Shown: positions 33,404 through 42,495 of the stretch, in pieces
Layout: each line of letters begins with the position of its first letter
How positions within the stretch are numbered: the first letter of the stretch is position 1
Notes under the pieces: generated by a model
What the model saw: the letters and a program-made list of their open reading frames with translations, nothing else
Database searches by the model: none
What the model was told of the DNA's origin: nothing
Position numbers and translations under genes: made by a program
Assembly (NCBI GenBank): GCA_036273735.1
Contig: DASUHA010000151.1
Coordinates: 1 to 64,000, forward strand
Direction: 5' to 3'
Origin: 13-2-20CM-66-19 sp036273735
GTDB taxonomy: Bacteria > Pseudomonadota > Gammaproteobacteria > Steroidobacterales > Steroidobacteraceae
Length of the DNA stretch: 64,000 bases

Positions 33404-34939
33404 TCAGGGATCTTCGCTGCCGATCTCACCGCGACGGCGCTCGACGTACTCATCGAGCGCCTCGGCAATTGCAGGATCGAGCACGGGCTCCTGGTACTCC
33501 GTGAGCGCCCGCTTCCAGATCTCGGTTGCGCGCTCGGTGGCATCGCGGCCACCGGCAATCTGCCAGTTCTCGTAGTTCTGCCAGTTCGAGACCAGCGGCT
33601 CGTAGAAGGCGTGCTCATAGCGCTCGAGCGTGTGCGGCTCACCGAAGAAGTGCCCGCCGGTCTTGACCCCGCGAATCGCTTCGAAACCGAGCTCCGCCTC
33701 ATCGACCTGCACCGGCTGCAGGAAATCCATCATGAGCTGCAGCATCTCGACGTCGAGAATCAGCTTCTCGAACGAGGCGGTGAGTCCCCCCTCCTGCCAG
33801 CCGGCCGCGTGATAGATGAGATTCGCGTGGCCGAGAACGGCCCCCCAAAGAGACATCTCGGTCTCATAGGCGCCCTGGGCATCGGCTGCATTGGAGGCGC
33901 TGGCGTTAGAGGTCCGATAAGGCAGTCCGTAGCGACGCGCCAGCTGTCCGCTGGCCACATTCGCTTTCGCGTTCTCCGGCGTACCGAAGGCTGGAGCGCC
34001 GGAACGCAGGTCGACGTTCGATGTGAAGGCGCCATACATGACGGGCGCCCCGGGCCGTACCAGCTGTGCGAGCACCACTCCGAAGAGCGCCTCCGCGTTC
34101 TGCTGCGCAAGTGCCGCGGCAAGCGAAACCGGTGCCATGGCGCCCATGAGGGTGAAGGGTGTGATGACGACCGGCTGCCCGTGAGCAGCCATTGCAACCA
34201 AACCCTCGCTCATCCCCTCATCGAAGCGCCGCGGGCTGTTGACCGAGATGATGGTGATCACGCCCGGGCTCGCAGCGATCTCCTCGAGCGTGATCCCGCG
34301 CGCAATCGCCATCATCCTGATCCCATCGAGCGCCCGTCCGGCGCCGATCGCGCTGACGTGAAATGCAAGATCCGAGTAACGAATGTTAGCGCGGTAGGTA
34401 TCCATGTGGCGCGAGTTGGCGGGCAGCTCCACCGGCGCACACACCTGGTTGCCGATCAGGTGGATGGCATTGAAGTAATGCGCCAAGCGGATGAAGTCGC
34501 AGTAATCGGCAAGGTTGCCCGAGCGGCGGCCGCGCTCACGATCGTGGACATTGGGCGGTCCGGCCACCAGCCCGAAATTGACGTGATTGCCCCCAAACGT
34601 AACCTGCCGGGCCGGGTTGCGCGGCGTCAGTGTGAAGGAGCGCGGCGCCGTCGCAAGCGCCTGCTCCACCAGGCCGCGATCGATGCGGACCATGCTGCTG
34701 GCGTCGTCAACTTTTGCGCCCGCGGTTCGCATGATGTCGCACGCATGCTGCGACCTCAATTCGATGCCGAGCTCCTCGAGAATGCGCAGCGAGGTGAGAT
34801 GAATGGCCTCGACCTGGTCGGCCGTGAGCACTTCCAGAGGCGCGAAGGGATTCCTGACCGCCCGCCAGGGCAGTTGCCGGAGATGGCCGGAGACCGAGCG
34901 GCGGCCCCTGCCGCCTTCGCGTCGTCGACGTGCTTCCAT
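33404..34939 (-). CDS. MttB-superfamily methyltransferase homologue (non-pyrrolysine), copy 2
   Basis: The 511-residue protein covers the full MttB domain, with LTADQVEAIHLTSLRILEEL near the start and the FGTPENAKANVASGQLARR segment equivalent to that of copy 1. There is no in-frame TAG, so no pyrrolysine. It is clearly divergent from the 12632-14185 copy, suggesting a different substrate. It stands alone, convergent with the hydrolase and divergent from the radical SAM operon. No corrinoid partner is nearby. The ATG at 34939 is used; the open frame continues upstream, but those residues do not resemble the family. Confidence 0.83.
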   Translation of the reverse strand: MEARRRREGGRGRRSVSGHLRQLPWRAVRNPFAPLEVLTADQVEAIHLTSLRILEELGIELRSQHACDIMRTAGAKVDDASSMVRIDRGLVEQALATAPRSFTLTPRNPARQVTFGGNHVNFGLVAGPPNVHDRERGRRSGNLADYCDFIRLAHYFNAIHLIGNQVCAPVELPANSRHMDTYRANIRYSDLAFHVSAIGAGRALDGIRMMAIARGITLEEIAASPGVITIISVNSPRRFDEGMSEGLVAMAAHGQPVVITPFTLMGAMAPVSLAAALAQQNAEALFGVVLAQLVRPGAPVMYGAFTSNVDLRSGAPAFGTPENAKANVASGQLARRYGLPYRTSNASASNAADAQGAYETEMSLWGAVLGHANLIYHAAGWQEGGLTASFEKLILDVEMLQLMMDFLQPVQVDEAELGFEAIRGVKTGGHFFGEPHTLERYEHAFYEPLVSNWQNYENWQIAGGRDATERATEIWKRALTEYQEPVLDPAIAEALDEYVERRRGEIGSEDP

Positions 34940-35130
34940 CGAGTGATGATCAGGGAGGCCTTCCGGCCACGCTTGCGAAAAGCCGACACGGACGATGCGC
35001 CGGCACGACCCCAGCTCCAGCTTGCGCTTCCCCATTGAACTTGGGCACAGCGATTGCTGATCCGCTTGCGCCCGCGGTGCGCAGCGTCGGCAATGCATAT
35101 AACGGGTTCCGGGAGGGGTCTTCGCCATCC

Positions 35131-36747
35131 ATGAATGACCTGGACATGCGACCACCGAGGGTGCTGCTGATCGGGCCCTACGATCCGCACTGCGGAGAGT
35201 ACACATTCCTGGCTCCGCCGCTCGGCGTGTGGCGCCTCGCCGGTGTACTGGAATCCGCCGGCGTGCACGTCAGGGTGTTCGATCCGAACTGCTGCGCCAT
35301 CCCGCCACAGCGGGCGCTCGAGCGCGAGATCCTGCGATCCCCGTGGGACGTGATTGGCGTGTCGACAACGGGCATGACCCTCAGGTTCGACCTCGAGCTC
35401 GCTTACGTTGCGCGTCGTCTCGCGCCCAAGGCGATCATCGTTGCCGGCGGCATGGAGGCGACGTTCAGGCCGGAGCTGATGTTCGAGCTCGGTCCATTCG
35501 ATCTCGTGGTGCTCGGAGAAGGCGAGCGGCCGCTCACCGAGATCGTCCGGCGCCTGCGCAGCGGCGAGCCGCTGGACGCCGTCCCGGGCACTGCCTCGAA
35601 GGTCAACGGCGCAATCCTCAAGCGCACGCAGCGCGCCCTCAGCCGCGAGGAGCTGAGCGCGGCGATCTTCGCCATTCCCTATGCGCGCATGCCTTATTCG
35701 GCCTACTGGAGCCGCCTCGAGCAGGCGTACCGCGTGGGTCAGCTGCCGACCAAGGCGGCCCGTGAGGCGCGCCTCGCGGAGATCCGCTCCGTCCGGCTGA
35801 TTACGCTCAACTACTGTCCGATGGGCTGCACTTTCTGCTCCGCGACGAACTTCCTGCACGAATCACAGGGTCATGTCGCCGCCGTCGCACGTCTGGAGGC
35901 GCATGAGTGCCTCACGATGATCGGTCGCATCGTCGCCGCTCATCCCGGCGTGCACACCATTATCTTCCAGGACGACATATTCGCTTTCACCCAGGACCGG
36001 CGGGTCCTGCCGCTTTGCGCAGGCATCCTCGCGGCGAAGGAGCGCGGCGAGCTGCCGCGCGACCTGCAGTTCATCAGCACGAACCGCATCGATGCGATGT
36101 CGCCGGAGCGGCTAGCGGCCATGCGCAGCGCCGGCTTTCGCGTGCTCGGCTTCGGTATCGAGAGCTTCTCGCCGCGCACCCTCGCCGAGTTCAACAAGGC
36201 CCAGATCCATCGCCACATCGAGCCGGCGCTGAGCGCCGCTCTCGAGCTCGGCATCACCCCGTTCCTGGACCTCATCCTGAGCTCTCCCCGCTCGAGTCTG
36301 GAGGATGTCGCCGAGACTCTGCGCGAGTCGTATCGCTGGCTGCTGCGAGGCTGCGAGATCGGGATCTATCCCTACGTCATTCCGTTCTCCGGCGCGGCAT
36401 TCGCGCGCGACAGCTCTCTCGCGCCGTACACGATTCACGCTCGCAGACACGTCGCTGGAACCGACATCGAATGGGACCAACCCGCGAAGATCCTGCCGAT
36501 CGACCCCACCGTGCGAGAGGCGGTGCTGCGCATCGAGAGCAACTTCGAGAGCAGGATCGCGGCCCTGGAGGAAGTGGCGCATCTTCCCTCCAGGGTTCGC
36601 TCGCTCGTCTGGATTCTGAGCTCGCTCTGCGTGCTCGCCGACTACGGGATCTGCGTCGGCGATCCGCGTGAAATCCAGGCGGAGCTCGCCGCGCGCCTGC
36701 CGAGGCTGCAAGGGGCGACGGACCTGCGGGCCGTCGTGACCGCGTGA
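35131..36747 (+). CDS. B12-binding-domain radical SAM protein
   Basis: The protein has about 538 residues. Residues 10-150 form a B12-binding-like Rossmann domain without the DxHxxG cobalamin-ligating motif. The radical SAM core follows, with NYCPMGCTFC giving CxxxCxxC near residue 230, and then a helical C-terminus. Such proteins make methyl transfers or rearrangements in natural-product, lipid or carbohydrate pathways. It is first in a seven-gene operon, and the next gene overlaps its stop by GTGA. GGGAGGGG lies about 12 bases before the ATG at 35131. The product is unknown. Confidence 0.85.
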   Translation: MNDLDMRPPRVLLIGPYDPHCGEYTFLAPPLGVWRLAGVLESAGVHVRVFDPNCCAIPPQRALEREILRSPWDVIGVSTTGMTLRFDLELAYVARRLAPKAIIVAGGMEATFRPELMFELGPFDLVVLGEGERPLTEIVRRLRSGEPLDAVPGTASKVNGAILKRTQRALSREELSAAIFAIPYARMPYSAYWSRLEQAYRVGQLPTKAAREARLAEIRSVRLITLNYCPMGCTFCSATNFLHESQGHVAAVARLEAHECLTMIGRIVAAHPGVHTIIFQDDIFAFTQDRRVLPLCAGILAAKERGELPRDLQFISTNRIDAMSPERLAAMRSAGFRVLGFGIESFSPRTLAEFNKAQIHRHIEPALSAALELGITPFLDLILSSPRSSLEDVAETLRESYRWLLRGCEIGIYPYVIPFSGAAFARDSSLAPYTIHARRHVAGTDIEWDQPAKILPIDPTVREAVLRIESNFESRIAALEEVAHLPSRVRSLVWILSSLCVLADYGICVGDPREIQAELAARLPRLQGATDLRAVVTA

Positions 36748-38192
36748 CTACCCGCCGCTTCGTGAGCATCGCGGCGCCACTCGCCGTATGCGGTCTTTTG
36801 GTCCTCTGGGTGGCCCTCTCCGCCGCAAACGCCGAGGCTGCCAGTTTCTCGATGATGGTCTATGCGCTCGCGAATCTGATCGTCTACACCGATGCGCTCG
36901 ACTTCGTGCTGCGGCTCTACATGAAGAGGCGCCACACGGCGACCGCCCGCGGCACGGGCCGCGAGCGCGAGATCTCGATCGATCTCGCCTCCGCGCTGCC
37001 GGCCGGGGCGTTTCCCGTCGTGCCCATCGAGCCCTACGCAATCATCGCCTCGGTCTTCAATCTGGAGGAGCGGATCGAGGAATTCATCGCCAACTACGCG
37101 CCGTACCGGGACCGCACGTGGCTCATCAGCGATGGCTCTACCGACAATACCCTGATGCGGTTGCGCCAGGCCGGCTGGCGCTGCTTCGATGACGGCATCA
37201 ATCGCCGCAAGCCCGCCGCGCTGCGCCGCCTGCTCGAGACCCTGCCCGAATACATCGAGACCGTTCTGGTCATCGATCCGGACATCCGGATTCTGCATCC
37301 GGGAGAAGGCAGCGAGATCGATCTCGAGCAATTCATCAGCGAGTTCCAGCAGTCGGGAAGCGCAGCGGCCTGCCCTCGCGTCATGATCGAGCCCGACGGC
37401 TTTCTTGCGCGGTTCCAGTCTTTCGAGTACGCCCTGGCGTTCCGGGCCGGGCGACAGAGCCTGGCCGACTACAGCATCACCTCCGGTGTCTCCCTCTACC
37501 GTCGCGAGGCCCTGATGCGTGCCCTGAGGGAACACTCGGTGTCGGTATATGCGGAAGACTTCGAGAACGCCGTGATTCTGCTCGACCGCGGCGAGCGCAT
37601 CTACTACGACGGCCGGCTCGTAGTCGGCACCGAAGGGCCTGGCATTTTCACCCGATGGTTCTCGCAGCGAGTGGGGTGGTATCACGGGCTGATCAGGGTG
37701 TACTTCGAGCATTTCGGGGCAGTCTGGCGCATCGCCAGGCGTACCCCCTTCTCCCTGTATCACTACCTGGTCTACGTCGGCGGCCTCACGATCTTCCTGC
37801 ACATTTTCAAAGTCGTGAGCGCAGTGCTGCTGCTCCTGAGCTTCGCCAGCGGCGTCGACAACCTCTTCTTTGCCTCATGGCAGCCGTCCGTCCATGGCTG
37901 GACGAACCCGGCGTATTTCATGGCGGCCACCGGCAGCTATCTGGTTCTCGGCGCGGTGGCGCTCTTCACGGTCGTGCCGAAGGCCGAGCGTGCCTACGCG
38001 GCACCCATCGTTCCGCTGTATCTGTTCTACGCGCTGGTTCATATCGCGCCCATGACCGTGGGATATGCGAATTGGCTTGCGCTCAAGCTCATCGGCCGGC
38101 GGCTGTATCGCGACCACTATGAGCCGCAGATCGGCGAGCTGCCCGAACAGCCACCGGGCGGACACACGCTTGCGACGAGGAGGCTGAGGTGA
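36744..38192 (+). CDS. Membrane glycosyltransferase family 2
   Basis: The 482-residue protein has two N-terminal transmembrane segments and a cytoplasmic GT2 domain, followed by about four C-terminal transmembrane helices. GT2 motifs are ISDGSTDNT, the DPDIRI DxD-like metal site, the AEDFEN acidic base region and RWFSQRVGWYHG, equivalent to the QxxRW processive motif. It resembles cellulose, PNAG or hyaluronan synthases, which polymerise and export sugars. The GTG start at 36744 overlaps the radical SAM stop. Polymer identity is unknown. Confidence 0.85.
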   Translation: MTTRRFVSIAAPLAVCGLLVLWVALSAANAEAASFSMMVYALANLIVYTDALDFVLRLYMKRRHTATARGTGREREISIDLASALPAGAFPVVPIEPYAIIASVFNLEERIEEFIANYAPYRDRTWLISDGSTDNTLMRLRQAGWRCFDDGINRRKPAALRRLLETLPEYIETVLVIDPDIRILHPGEGSEIDLEQFISEFQQSGSAAACPRVMIEPDGFLARFQSFEYALAFRAGRQSLADYSITSGVSLYRREALMRALREHSVSVYAEDFENAVILLDRGERIYYDGRLVVGTEGPGIFTRWFSQRVGWYHGLIRVYFEHFGAVWRIARRTPFSLYHYLVYVGGLTIFLHIFKVVSAVLLLLSFASGVDNLFFASWQPSVHGWTNPAYFMAATGSYLVLGAVALFTVVPKAERAYAAPIVPLYLFYALVHIAPMTVGYANWLALKLIGRRLYRDHYEPQIGELPEQPPGGHTLATRRLR

Positions 38193-39001
38193 CACGGCGC
38201 ACAGCTTCCCCGCCGGCGGGCTACCATCCTGCCGAGTACTGGGAAAGCCGTGCCCGCCGCTTCGCGATCGAAGGCGACGGTCTCGCCGCGGTCTGCTCGT
38301 ATGGGATGCCGGGCTTCTACAACAGGCTCATTCAATTCTGTCAGCGGCGTGCGCTCGCGCCGTGGCTGAAAGCTCCCCCGGGCTCGAGGGTACTGGATGT
38401 CGGCTGCGGCATCGGCCGCTGGAGTCGTTTGCTCGCCTCGCGAGGCGCTTGTGTCACCGGCATCGACCTGAGCCCCACCATGATCGCGGAGGCCGAGCGC
38501 CGGGCGCTGGCCAGCGGGCTGGCAGGCCGATGCCGTTTCATCGTGCAGGACTCCGCAGCCCTCGAGATCGAGGGGTCCTTCGACCTGATCATCTGTGTCA
38601 CGGTCCTGCAGCACATCCTCGATGTCGGCGCGCTGCGCTCCGCGCTGCAGCGGATGGCAGCGCATCTGGCTCCCCATGGCCGTCTGGTGGTTCTGGAAGC
38701 GGCACCTGCCCGCCTGGCTAGCCGTTGCAACACCTCCGTGTTCAGGGCGCGCCATCGTGCCTTTTATCTCAGGCTGTTCCGCGAATGCGGACTTCAGGTC
38801 CGGGCGGTGTCCGGTGTCGACCCGGCGCCGTTCAGGACGTGGCTCCTGCCGCATCTGCCCCGCCTCCCCCGTCCGCTGCGCCTCATCGCGCTCGCGCTCG
38901 TGACGGCCCTCTCGGCGCCCCTCGACGCCCTCTGTGGGCGGCTGCTGACCGAGCGCTCGTGGCATGCCGTCTTCGCCCTGCAACATGACCCGGGAGGCTG
39001 A
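38189..39001 (+). CDS. Class I SAM-dependent methyltransferase
   Basis: The 270-residue protein has the SAM-binding motif VLDVGCGIGRWSRLLASRGA near residue 68, followed by TGIDLSPTMI and the acidic DSAALE position. A C-terminal helical region follows. It starts at GTG 38189, overlapping the GT2 stop by GTGA, so expression is coupled. Methylation of a sugar or lipid carrier in the same pathway is likely (inference). Confidence 0.85.
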   Translation: MTRRTASPPAGYHPAEYWESRARRFAIEGDGLAAVCSYGMPGFYNRLIQFCQRRALAPWLKAPPGSRVLDVGCGIGRWSRLLASRGACVTGIDLSPTMIAEAERRALASGLAGRCRFIVQDSAALEIEGSFDLIICVTVLQHILDVGALRSALQRMAAHLAPHGRLVVLEAAPARLASRCNTSVFRARHRAFYLRLFRECGLQVRAVSGVDPAPFRTWLLPHLPRLPRPLRLIALALVTALSAPLDALCGRLLTERSWHAVFALQHDPGG

Positions 39002-39003
39002 CC

Positions 39004-40248
39004 GTGCGCGTGAGCCGCCGCTCGATGATCTCGATCGCCGTGTTTCTCGGGGTCGCGGCACTCATCGTCGCCGGCTGGACACTCGAGACTCAGCGTGCAG
39101 GCCACGAGTCTCTTTCCAACACGATCACCCTGAGCGTCACCAACGGCGCCGATCGCGGCCCCGGCACTCTGCGTGAAGCGCTGTTCGTCGCCGCGACCGC
39201 GCCCGGGCCGGTGCGTATCTCGCTGCAGGTGCCGCGAATATCGCTGACGACCGCTCTGCCGCCGATCGTGAGCTCACACGAAGTCCGCATCGCGGCGGGC
39301 CCGGTCGGCAGCGAGATCGATGCGACCGCCCTGGGCGGCGGCAGTCCGGTCCTGGACGTGGCCGCGGCGAACGTCTCGCTGCAGGGCGTCGCCATCAGTC
39401 ATTGCGCCAACGACGCCATCCTGGTGCGAGCCGTCCATTTCAGCCTCGAACGCGCAACGATCGATGCCTGCGACGTCGGTGTCGACGTGGCCGAGAACGC
39501 GCACGACCTGCTGCTCGAAAACAACCGCTTCGTCAATGATCGCGTGGGAATCAAGTTTGCGGGCCCGAGTGCTGATACGACGGTCGCATCGAACCAATTC
39601 GCGGGCAACAAGGACGCCGGCGTCTGGGCCGTGCGCGGCGGCGCGGACCAGCAGGGAGGGACGATCAGCGTGCGCGCCAACCACTTCGACCGGGGCCGCA
39701 GCGCGATCGTTGCCGGCAACATCAAGGTCGTCATCGAACAGAACGACATCACCGGCACCCAGGGGGCGGCAGTCGATCTGGTGGGCGGCGGGGCCGTGGT
39801 TCGGGGCAATCGGGTGAGCAACGGCGCGGGAATGGGCATCCTCGCCGAAGGCGCGCGTGCACCGGTGGTCGAAAGCAACGAGCTCAATGCGCTCGCCGCT
39901 TACGGCATCATGATCCGCGGGTCGAGCAATGCTCTGGTGCGCGCCAACCGGGTGTACAACTGCGCCTACGGCATGGCGTTCGTGTTGGGCGATGCGCGCA
40001 ACCCGAGCACGGTTGTGGACAACATCATCATGGAGCCGCGGTACGATGGTATCGATGTCGTGGGAGATACCCCCATACTGCGGCAAAACCATGTCCTCAA
40101 GCCCCGTGCCTTCGCCCTGCGCGTGCAGGACTTCGATCGTCCCGACGGCAGCACGGTGAGAGGCGCGCCGTTCCTGGATCACAACTCCTTCGGTCCGCCT
40201 TCGGCGACCCCCGTCGCCGGCCGGCCCGCCGGGACGTCGCTGCAGTGA
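39004..40248 (+). CDS. Exported right-handed parallel beta-helix protein
   Basis: The 414-residue protein has an N-terminal membrane anchor or uncleaved signal (ISIAVFLGVAALIVAGW). Repeated beta-helix coils of the PbH1/NosD type follow, with many Asn-x-(Phe/Ile) turns such as LLENNRFVNDRVGIKFAG. Such proteins are polysaccharide lyases, epimerases (AlgG-like) or scaffolds. It starts at GTG 39004, 2 bp after the methyltransferase stop. Periplasmic modification of the polymer made by the GT2 enzyme is the best guess. Confidence 0.8.
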   Translation: MRVSRRSMISIAVFLGVAALIVAGWTLETQRAGHESLSNTITLSVTNGADRGPGTLREALFVAATAPGPVRISLQVPRISLTTALPPIVSSHEVRIAAGPVGSEIDATALGGGSPVLDVAAANVSLQGVAISHCANDAILVRAVHFSLERATIDACDVGVDVAENAHDLLLENNRFVNDRVGIKFAGPSADTTVASNQFAGNKDAGVWAVRGGADQQGGTISVRANHFDRGRSAIVAGNIKVVIEQNDITGTQGAAVDLVGGGAVVRGNRVSNGAGMGILAEGARAPVVESNELNALAAYGIMIRGSSNALVRANRVYNCAYGMAFVLGDARNPSTVVDNIIMEPRYDGIDVVGDTPILRQNHVLKPRAFALRVQDFDRPDGSTVRGAPFLDHNSFGPPSATPVAGRPAGTSLQ

Positions 40249-40255
40249 GATCGGC

Positions 40256-41656
40256 ATGAGGTCTCTCGACAGCACGCAGCTCCTTCCCCTGCCCACATGG
40301 AGCGACCCGCGGCTGCACCTGCTCGATGATTTGTGGCTGCTCGCGATCTTCGCGATCCTGCTCGCAGCGGGCCTGCCGTGGCTCGTCAGCTCCCTCGAGA
40401 TCCGGCTCGGCGCGGCGCTGCTCGGCCTCCTCGGTCTGGCGGCGATTCACGTCGGATTCACGATGCTCACCGCGCCGGCGACGGGGATCAATCGCGGGCG
40501 CAGGGGCGCGCTCGCCATCCTGCATGCCTTGGGCGTCGTACTGATGGCGGTCATATGGCACTACGCGGGCGGCATTCATGATCCGGCGTTCCTCGTCGTC
40601 TTCGTGCTGCCGGTCGTGGGCGCGGTCTTCCTCTCGCGCTGGCAACCGTATGCGATTGCCATCCTGGCGGTTCTCGCCGTGTCGGCGGTTGGCTTGAGTG
40701 AATCGCCGGAGCTGCGCTGGTACGCGAGCGGACTCGCGCCGCAGTCTGCCTGGCTCACCCGACTCTTCGGCAGCGCGACAGGAGGGAGCGAGCCTTTCCC
40801 CGGCTTCTATGCCCCTCCCGGGTATTTCGTCGTGCTGATGGAGGTATTCGCGGTGCTGATGCTCGCCTGCGCCTTCGCGGCCGATTACCTCGGCACGGTA
40901 TTCGATCGGCTCCACGCGGGTCTTGCTGCCGCGCGGGCGGAGGCGGACCGGGCACAGCAGCTGTGGGCAGGCCTCATCGAGGAGTTGCCGTTGCCGGCGG
41001 TGCTGGTCGATGCCCGCACGCTCCAAGTCATTTCCGAGAGCGCCGCGCTCGCCGGGGTATCCGTCGATGGCGCGACCGCGGTCGGCCGCAAGCTCACGGA
41101 GGCCATCCACTTCTCCTATCCCGAGGTCCTCGAGGAGCTCGTGAGCGGCATGGGCGGCACGGCGCAGGATGTCGTATTTCACCGTGGCGCCGAGCTTTCC
41201 CTGGCCCGCATCCGGGCGCAGCACATCCCGTACAAAGGGCGGCGTCTGGCACTGATCATCGTCGAGGAGATGACTGAAGCCTTTGCCGTGCGCGCCGCGC
41301 TCGATGTCGCGGAGCAGGCAATCGTCGTAATCGACCCGCAGGATCGCGTACTCGCCTTCAACCGGCCGGCGCTGGCCCTCTTCTCCGCGACCCGCGTTGG
41401 CGCCGATGCCTCGGCATTGCTGACACAGCCCGAAACCCCGCCACGCTGGTGGGAGCCCGGAGTGAGCGGCCGCCGCAAGATGCACATACGCATTCAGCCA
41501 CGCGTGTTCCAGGTGACCAGCACCGCCCTGTCGCTGCCCGGCGAGCAGGACCGGCTCTGCGTGGTCGCATTCCTGCCGGTCGTGCGGGCGGGGACTCTCG
41601 ACAACCCAACTCTCGGCGCCCTCCGTCCCGGCGCCTCACTCCCGAGGACACGATGA
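40256..41656 (+). CDS. Membrane PAS-domain sensor lacking a kinase domain
   Basis: The 466-residue protein has about six transmembrane helices in residues 25-220. A short coiled coil (about 218-240) and two PAS-like regions (about 240-340 and 345-440) follow. The layout resembles the sensing half of PilS-type histidine kinases, but no HisKA or ATPase domain is present. It overlaps the next gene by ATGA. Most likely it senses the envelope or polymer state and signals by protein contact, for example to the GGDQF/EAL protein two genes on (inference). Confidence 0.75.
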   Translation: MRSLDSTQLLPLPTWSDPRLHLLDDLWLLAIFAILLAAGLPWLVSSLEIRLGAALLGLLGLAAIHVGFTMLTAPATGINRGRRGALAILHALGVVLMAVIWHYAGGIHDPAFLVVFVLPVVGAVFLSRWQPYAIAILAVLAVSAVGLSESPELRWYASGLAPQSAWLTRLFGSATGGSEPFPGFYAPPGYFVVLMEVFAVLMLACAFAADYLGTVFDRLHAGLAAARAEADRAQQLWAGLIEELPLPAVLVDARTLQVISESAALAGVSVDGATAVGRKLTEAIHFSYPEVLEELVSGMGGTAQDVVFHRGAELSLARIRAQHIPYKGRRLALIIVEEMTEAFAVRAALDVAEQAIVVIDPQDRVLAFNRPALALFSATRVGADASALLTQPETPPRWWEPGVSGRRKMHIRIQPRVFQVTSTALSLPGEQDRLCVVAFLPVVRAGTLDNPTLGALRPGASLPRTR

Positions 41657-42495
41657 GACCATCGCGATATTCACCGCTCCTCGCTCTTACTGTAGCCTGG
41701 CTGTCGCCGCACGCCGCCTGCGCGGTCGATTCCACCGCGGCGCCACCCGCCGCGCCTTCGGCGCCTTCGCCCAACAGCCTGGTCATCAGCGCCAATGGCT
41801 CGACATTGACGGGTGCAAGCGGGGGCGGCGGCGGCTCGGTCACGTGGCTGCATGATTTCAGCTCGGGGGTCCTCGGCATAGGCGGCGAATACGAGAGGCT
41901 CGCCGGTGCGCATTGGCAGTTCGGCTCGCTTTCGGGCTCCGCGAGTACGGGCGACACGAGCGCGAAGTGGACCTTCTCCGCCGATGGTCATTTCGGCAAC
42001 GGAGAGATCCCCATATTCCAGGGGACGCGACACTTCAATTACGACGTCGAAGGTGCCGACATCACCGGCACATTCGCAGCAAAGCTGACCCTCCAGGTGG
42101 AAGCCCGTCAGTACGACATAGACACTACGCACGGCACGCTGCCGAAGGCCTCCGTGGGCTTTCTGTGGACCCCCCAGGTGCAGACGACCATTTCGTACGC
42201 CAAATCCTTCACGGGAAACCTAGGCACCCAGATGGAGGCCGCACGCCTCGATTATTACGGCCACACCGTGAACTGGCTGTTGGGCGCCGCAGCGGGGCAC
42301 GTGGCTCCGCCGGTCGTCAACATCTACGCGGGAACGACCGGGACGGCGCCGCAGCTGCGCGAAGGCTATGTAGGCGTCTCGAAAGCGTTCTGGCGCGCCG
42401 ATTGGTCGATTCTGGGCGATTACCTGAAAGTGGCCGGCGAGAAGCGCATCACGCTCACCATCGTCTGCACGCTGCACCCGGGAGGCCCGGCCTGA
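41653..42495 (+). CDS. Outer-membrane beta-barrel protein (YaiO-like candidate)
   Basis: The 280-residue protein has a signal peptide (MRPSRYSPLLALTVAWLSPH, cleavage near CAVD), a Gly/Ser-rich linker and then alternating amphipathic strands typical of an outer-membrane barrel. It could export the polymer or anchor the system in the outer membrane. Similarity to YaiO-type barrels, encoded near a GT2 gene in E. coli, is only an impression. It is coupled on both sides by overlapping ATGA stop-starts. Confidence 0.7.
   Translation: MRPSRYSPLLALTVAWLSPHAACAVDSTAAPPAAPSAPSPNSLVISANGSTLTGASGGGGGSVTWLHDFSSGVLGIGGEYERLAGAHWQFGSLSGSASTGDTSAKWTFSADGHFGNGEIPIFQGTRHFNYDVEGADITGTFAAKLTLQVEARQYDIDTTHGTLPKASVGFLWTPQVQTTISYAKSFTGNLGTQMEAARLDYYGHTVNWLLGAAAGHVAPPVVNIYAGTTGTAPQLREGYVGVSKAFWRADWSILGDYLKVAGEKRITLTIVCTLHPGGPA

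Noticed and set aside
33395..35038. Plus-strand frame opposite the second MttB homologue
   Set aside because: Antisense shadow; the opposite strand has full MttB similarity and family-typical boundaries.
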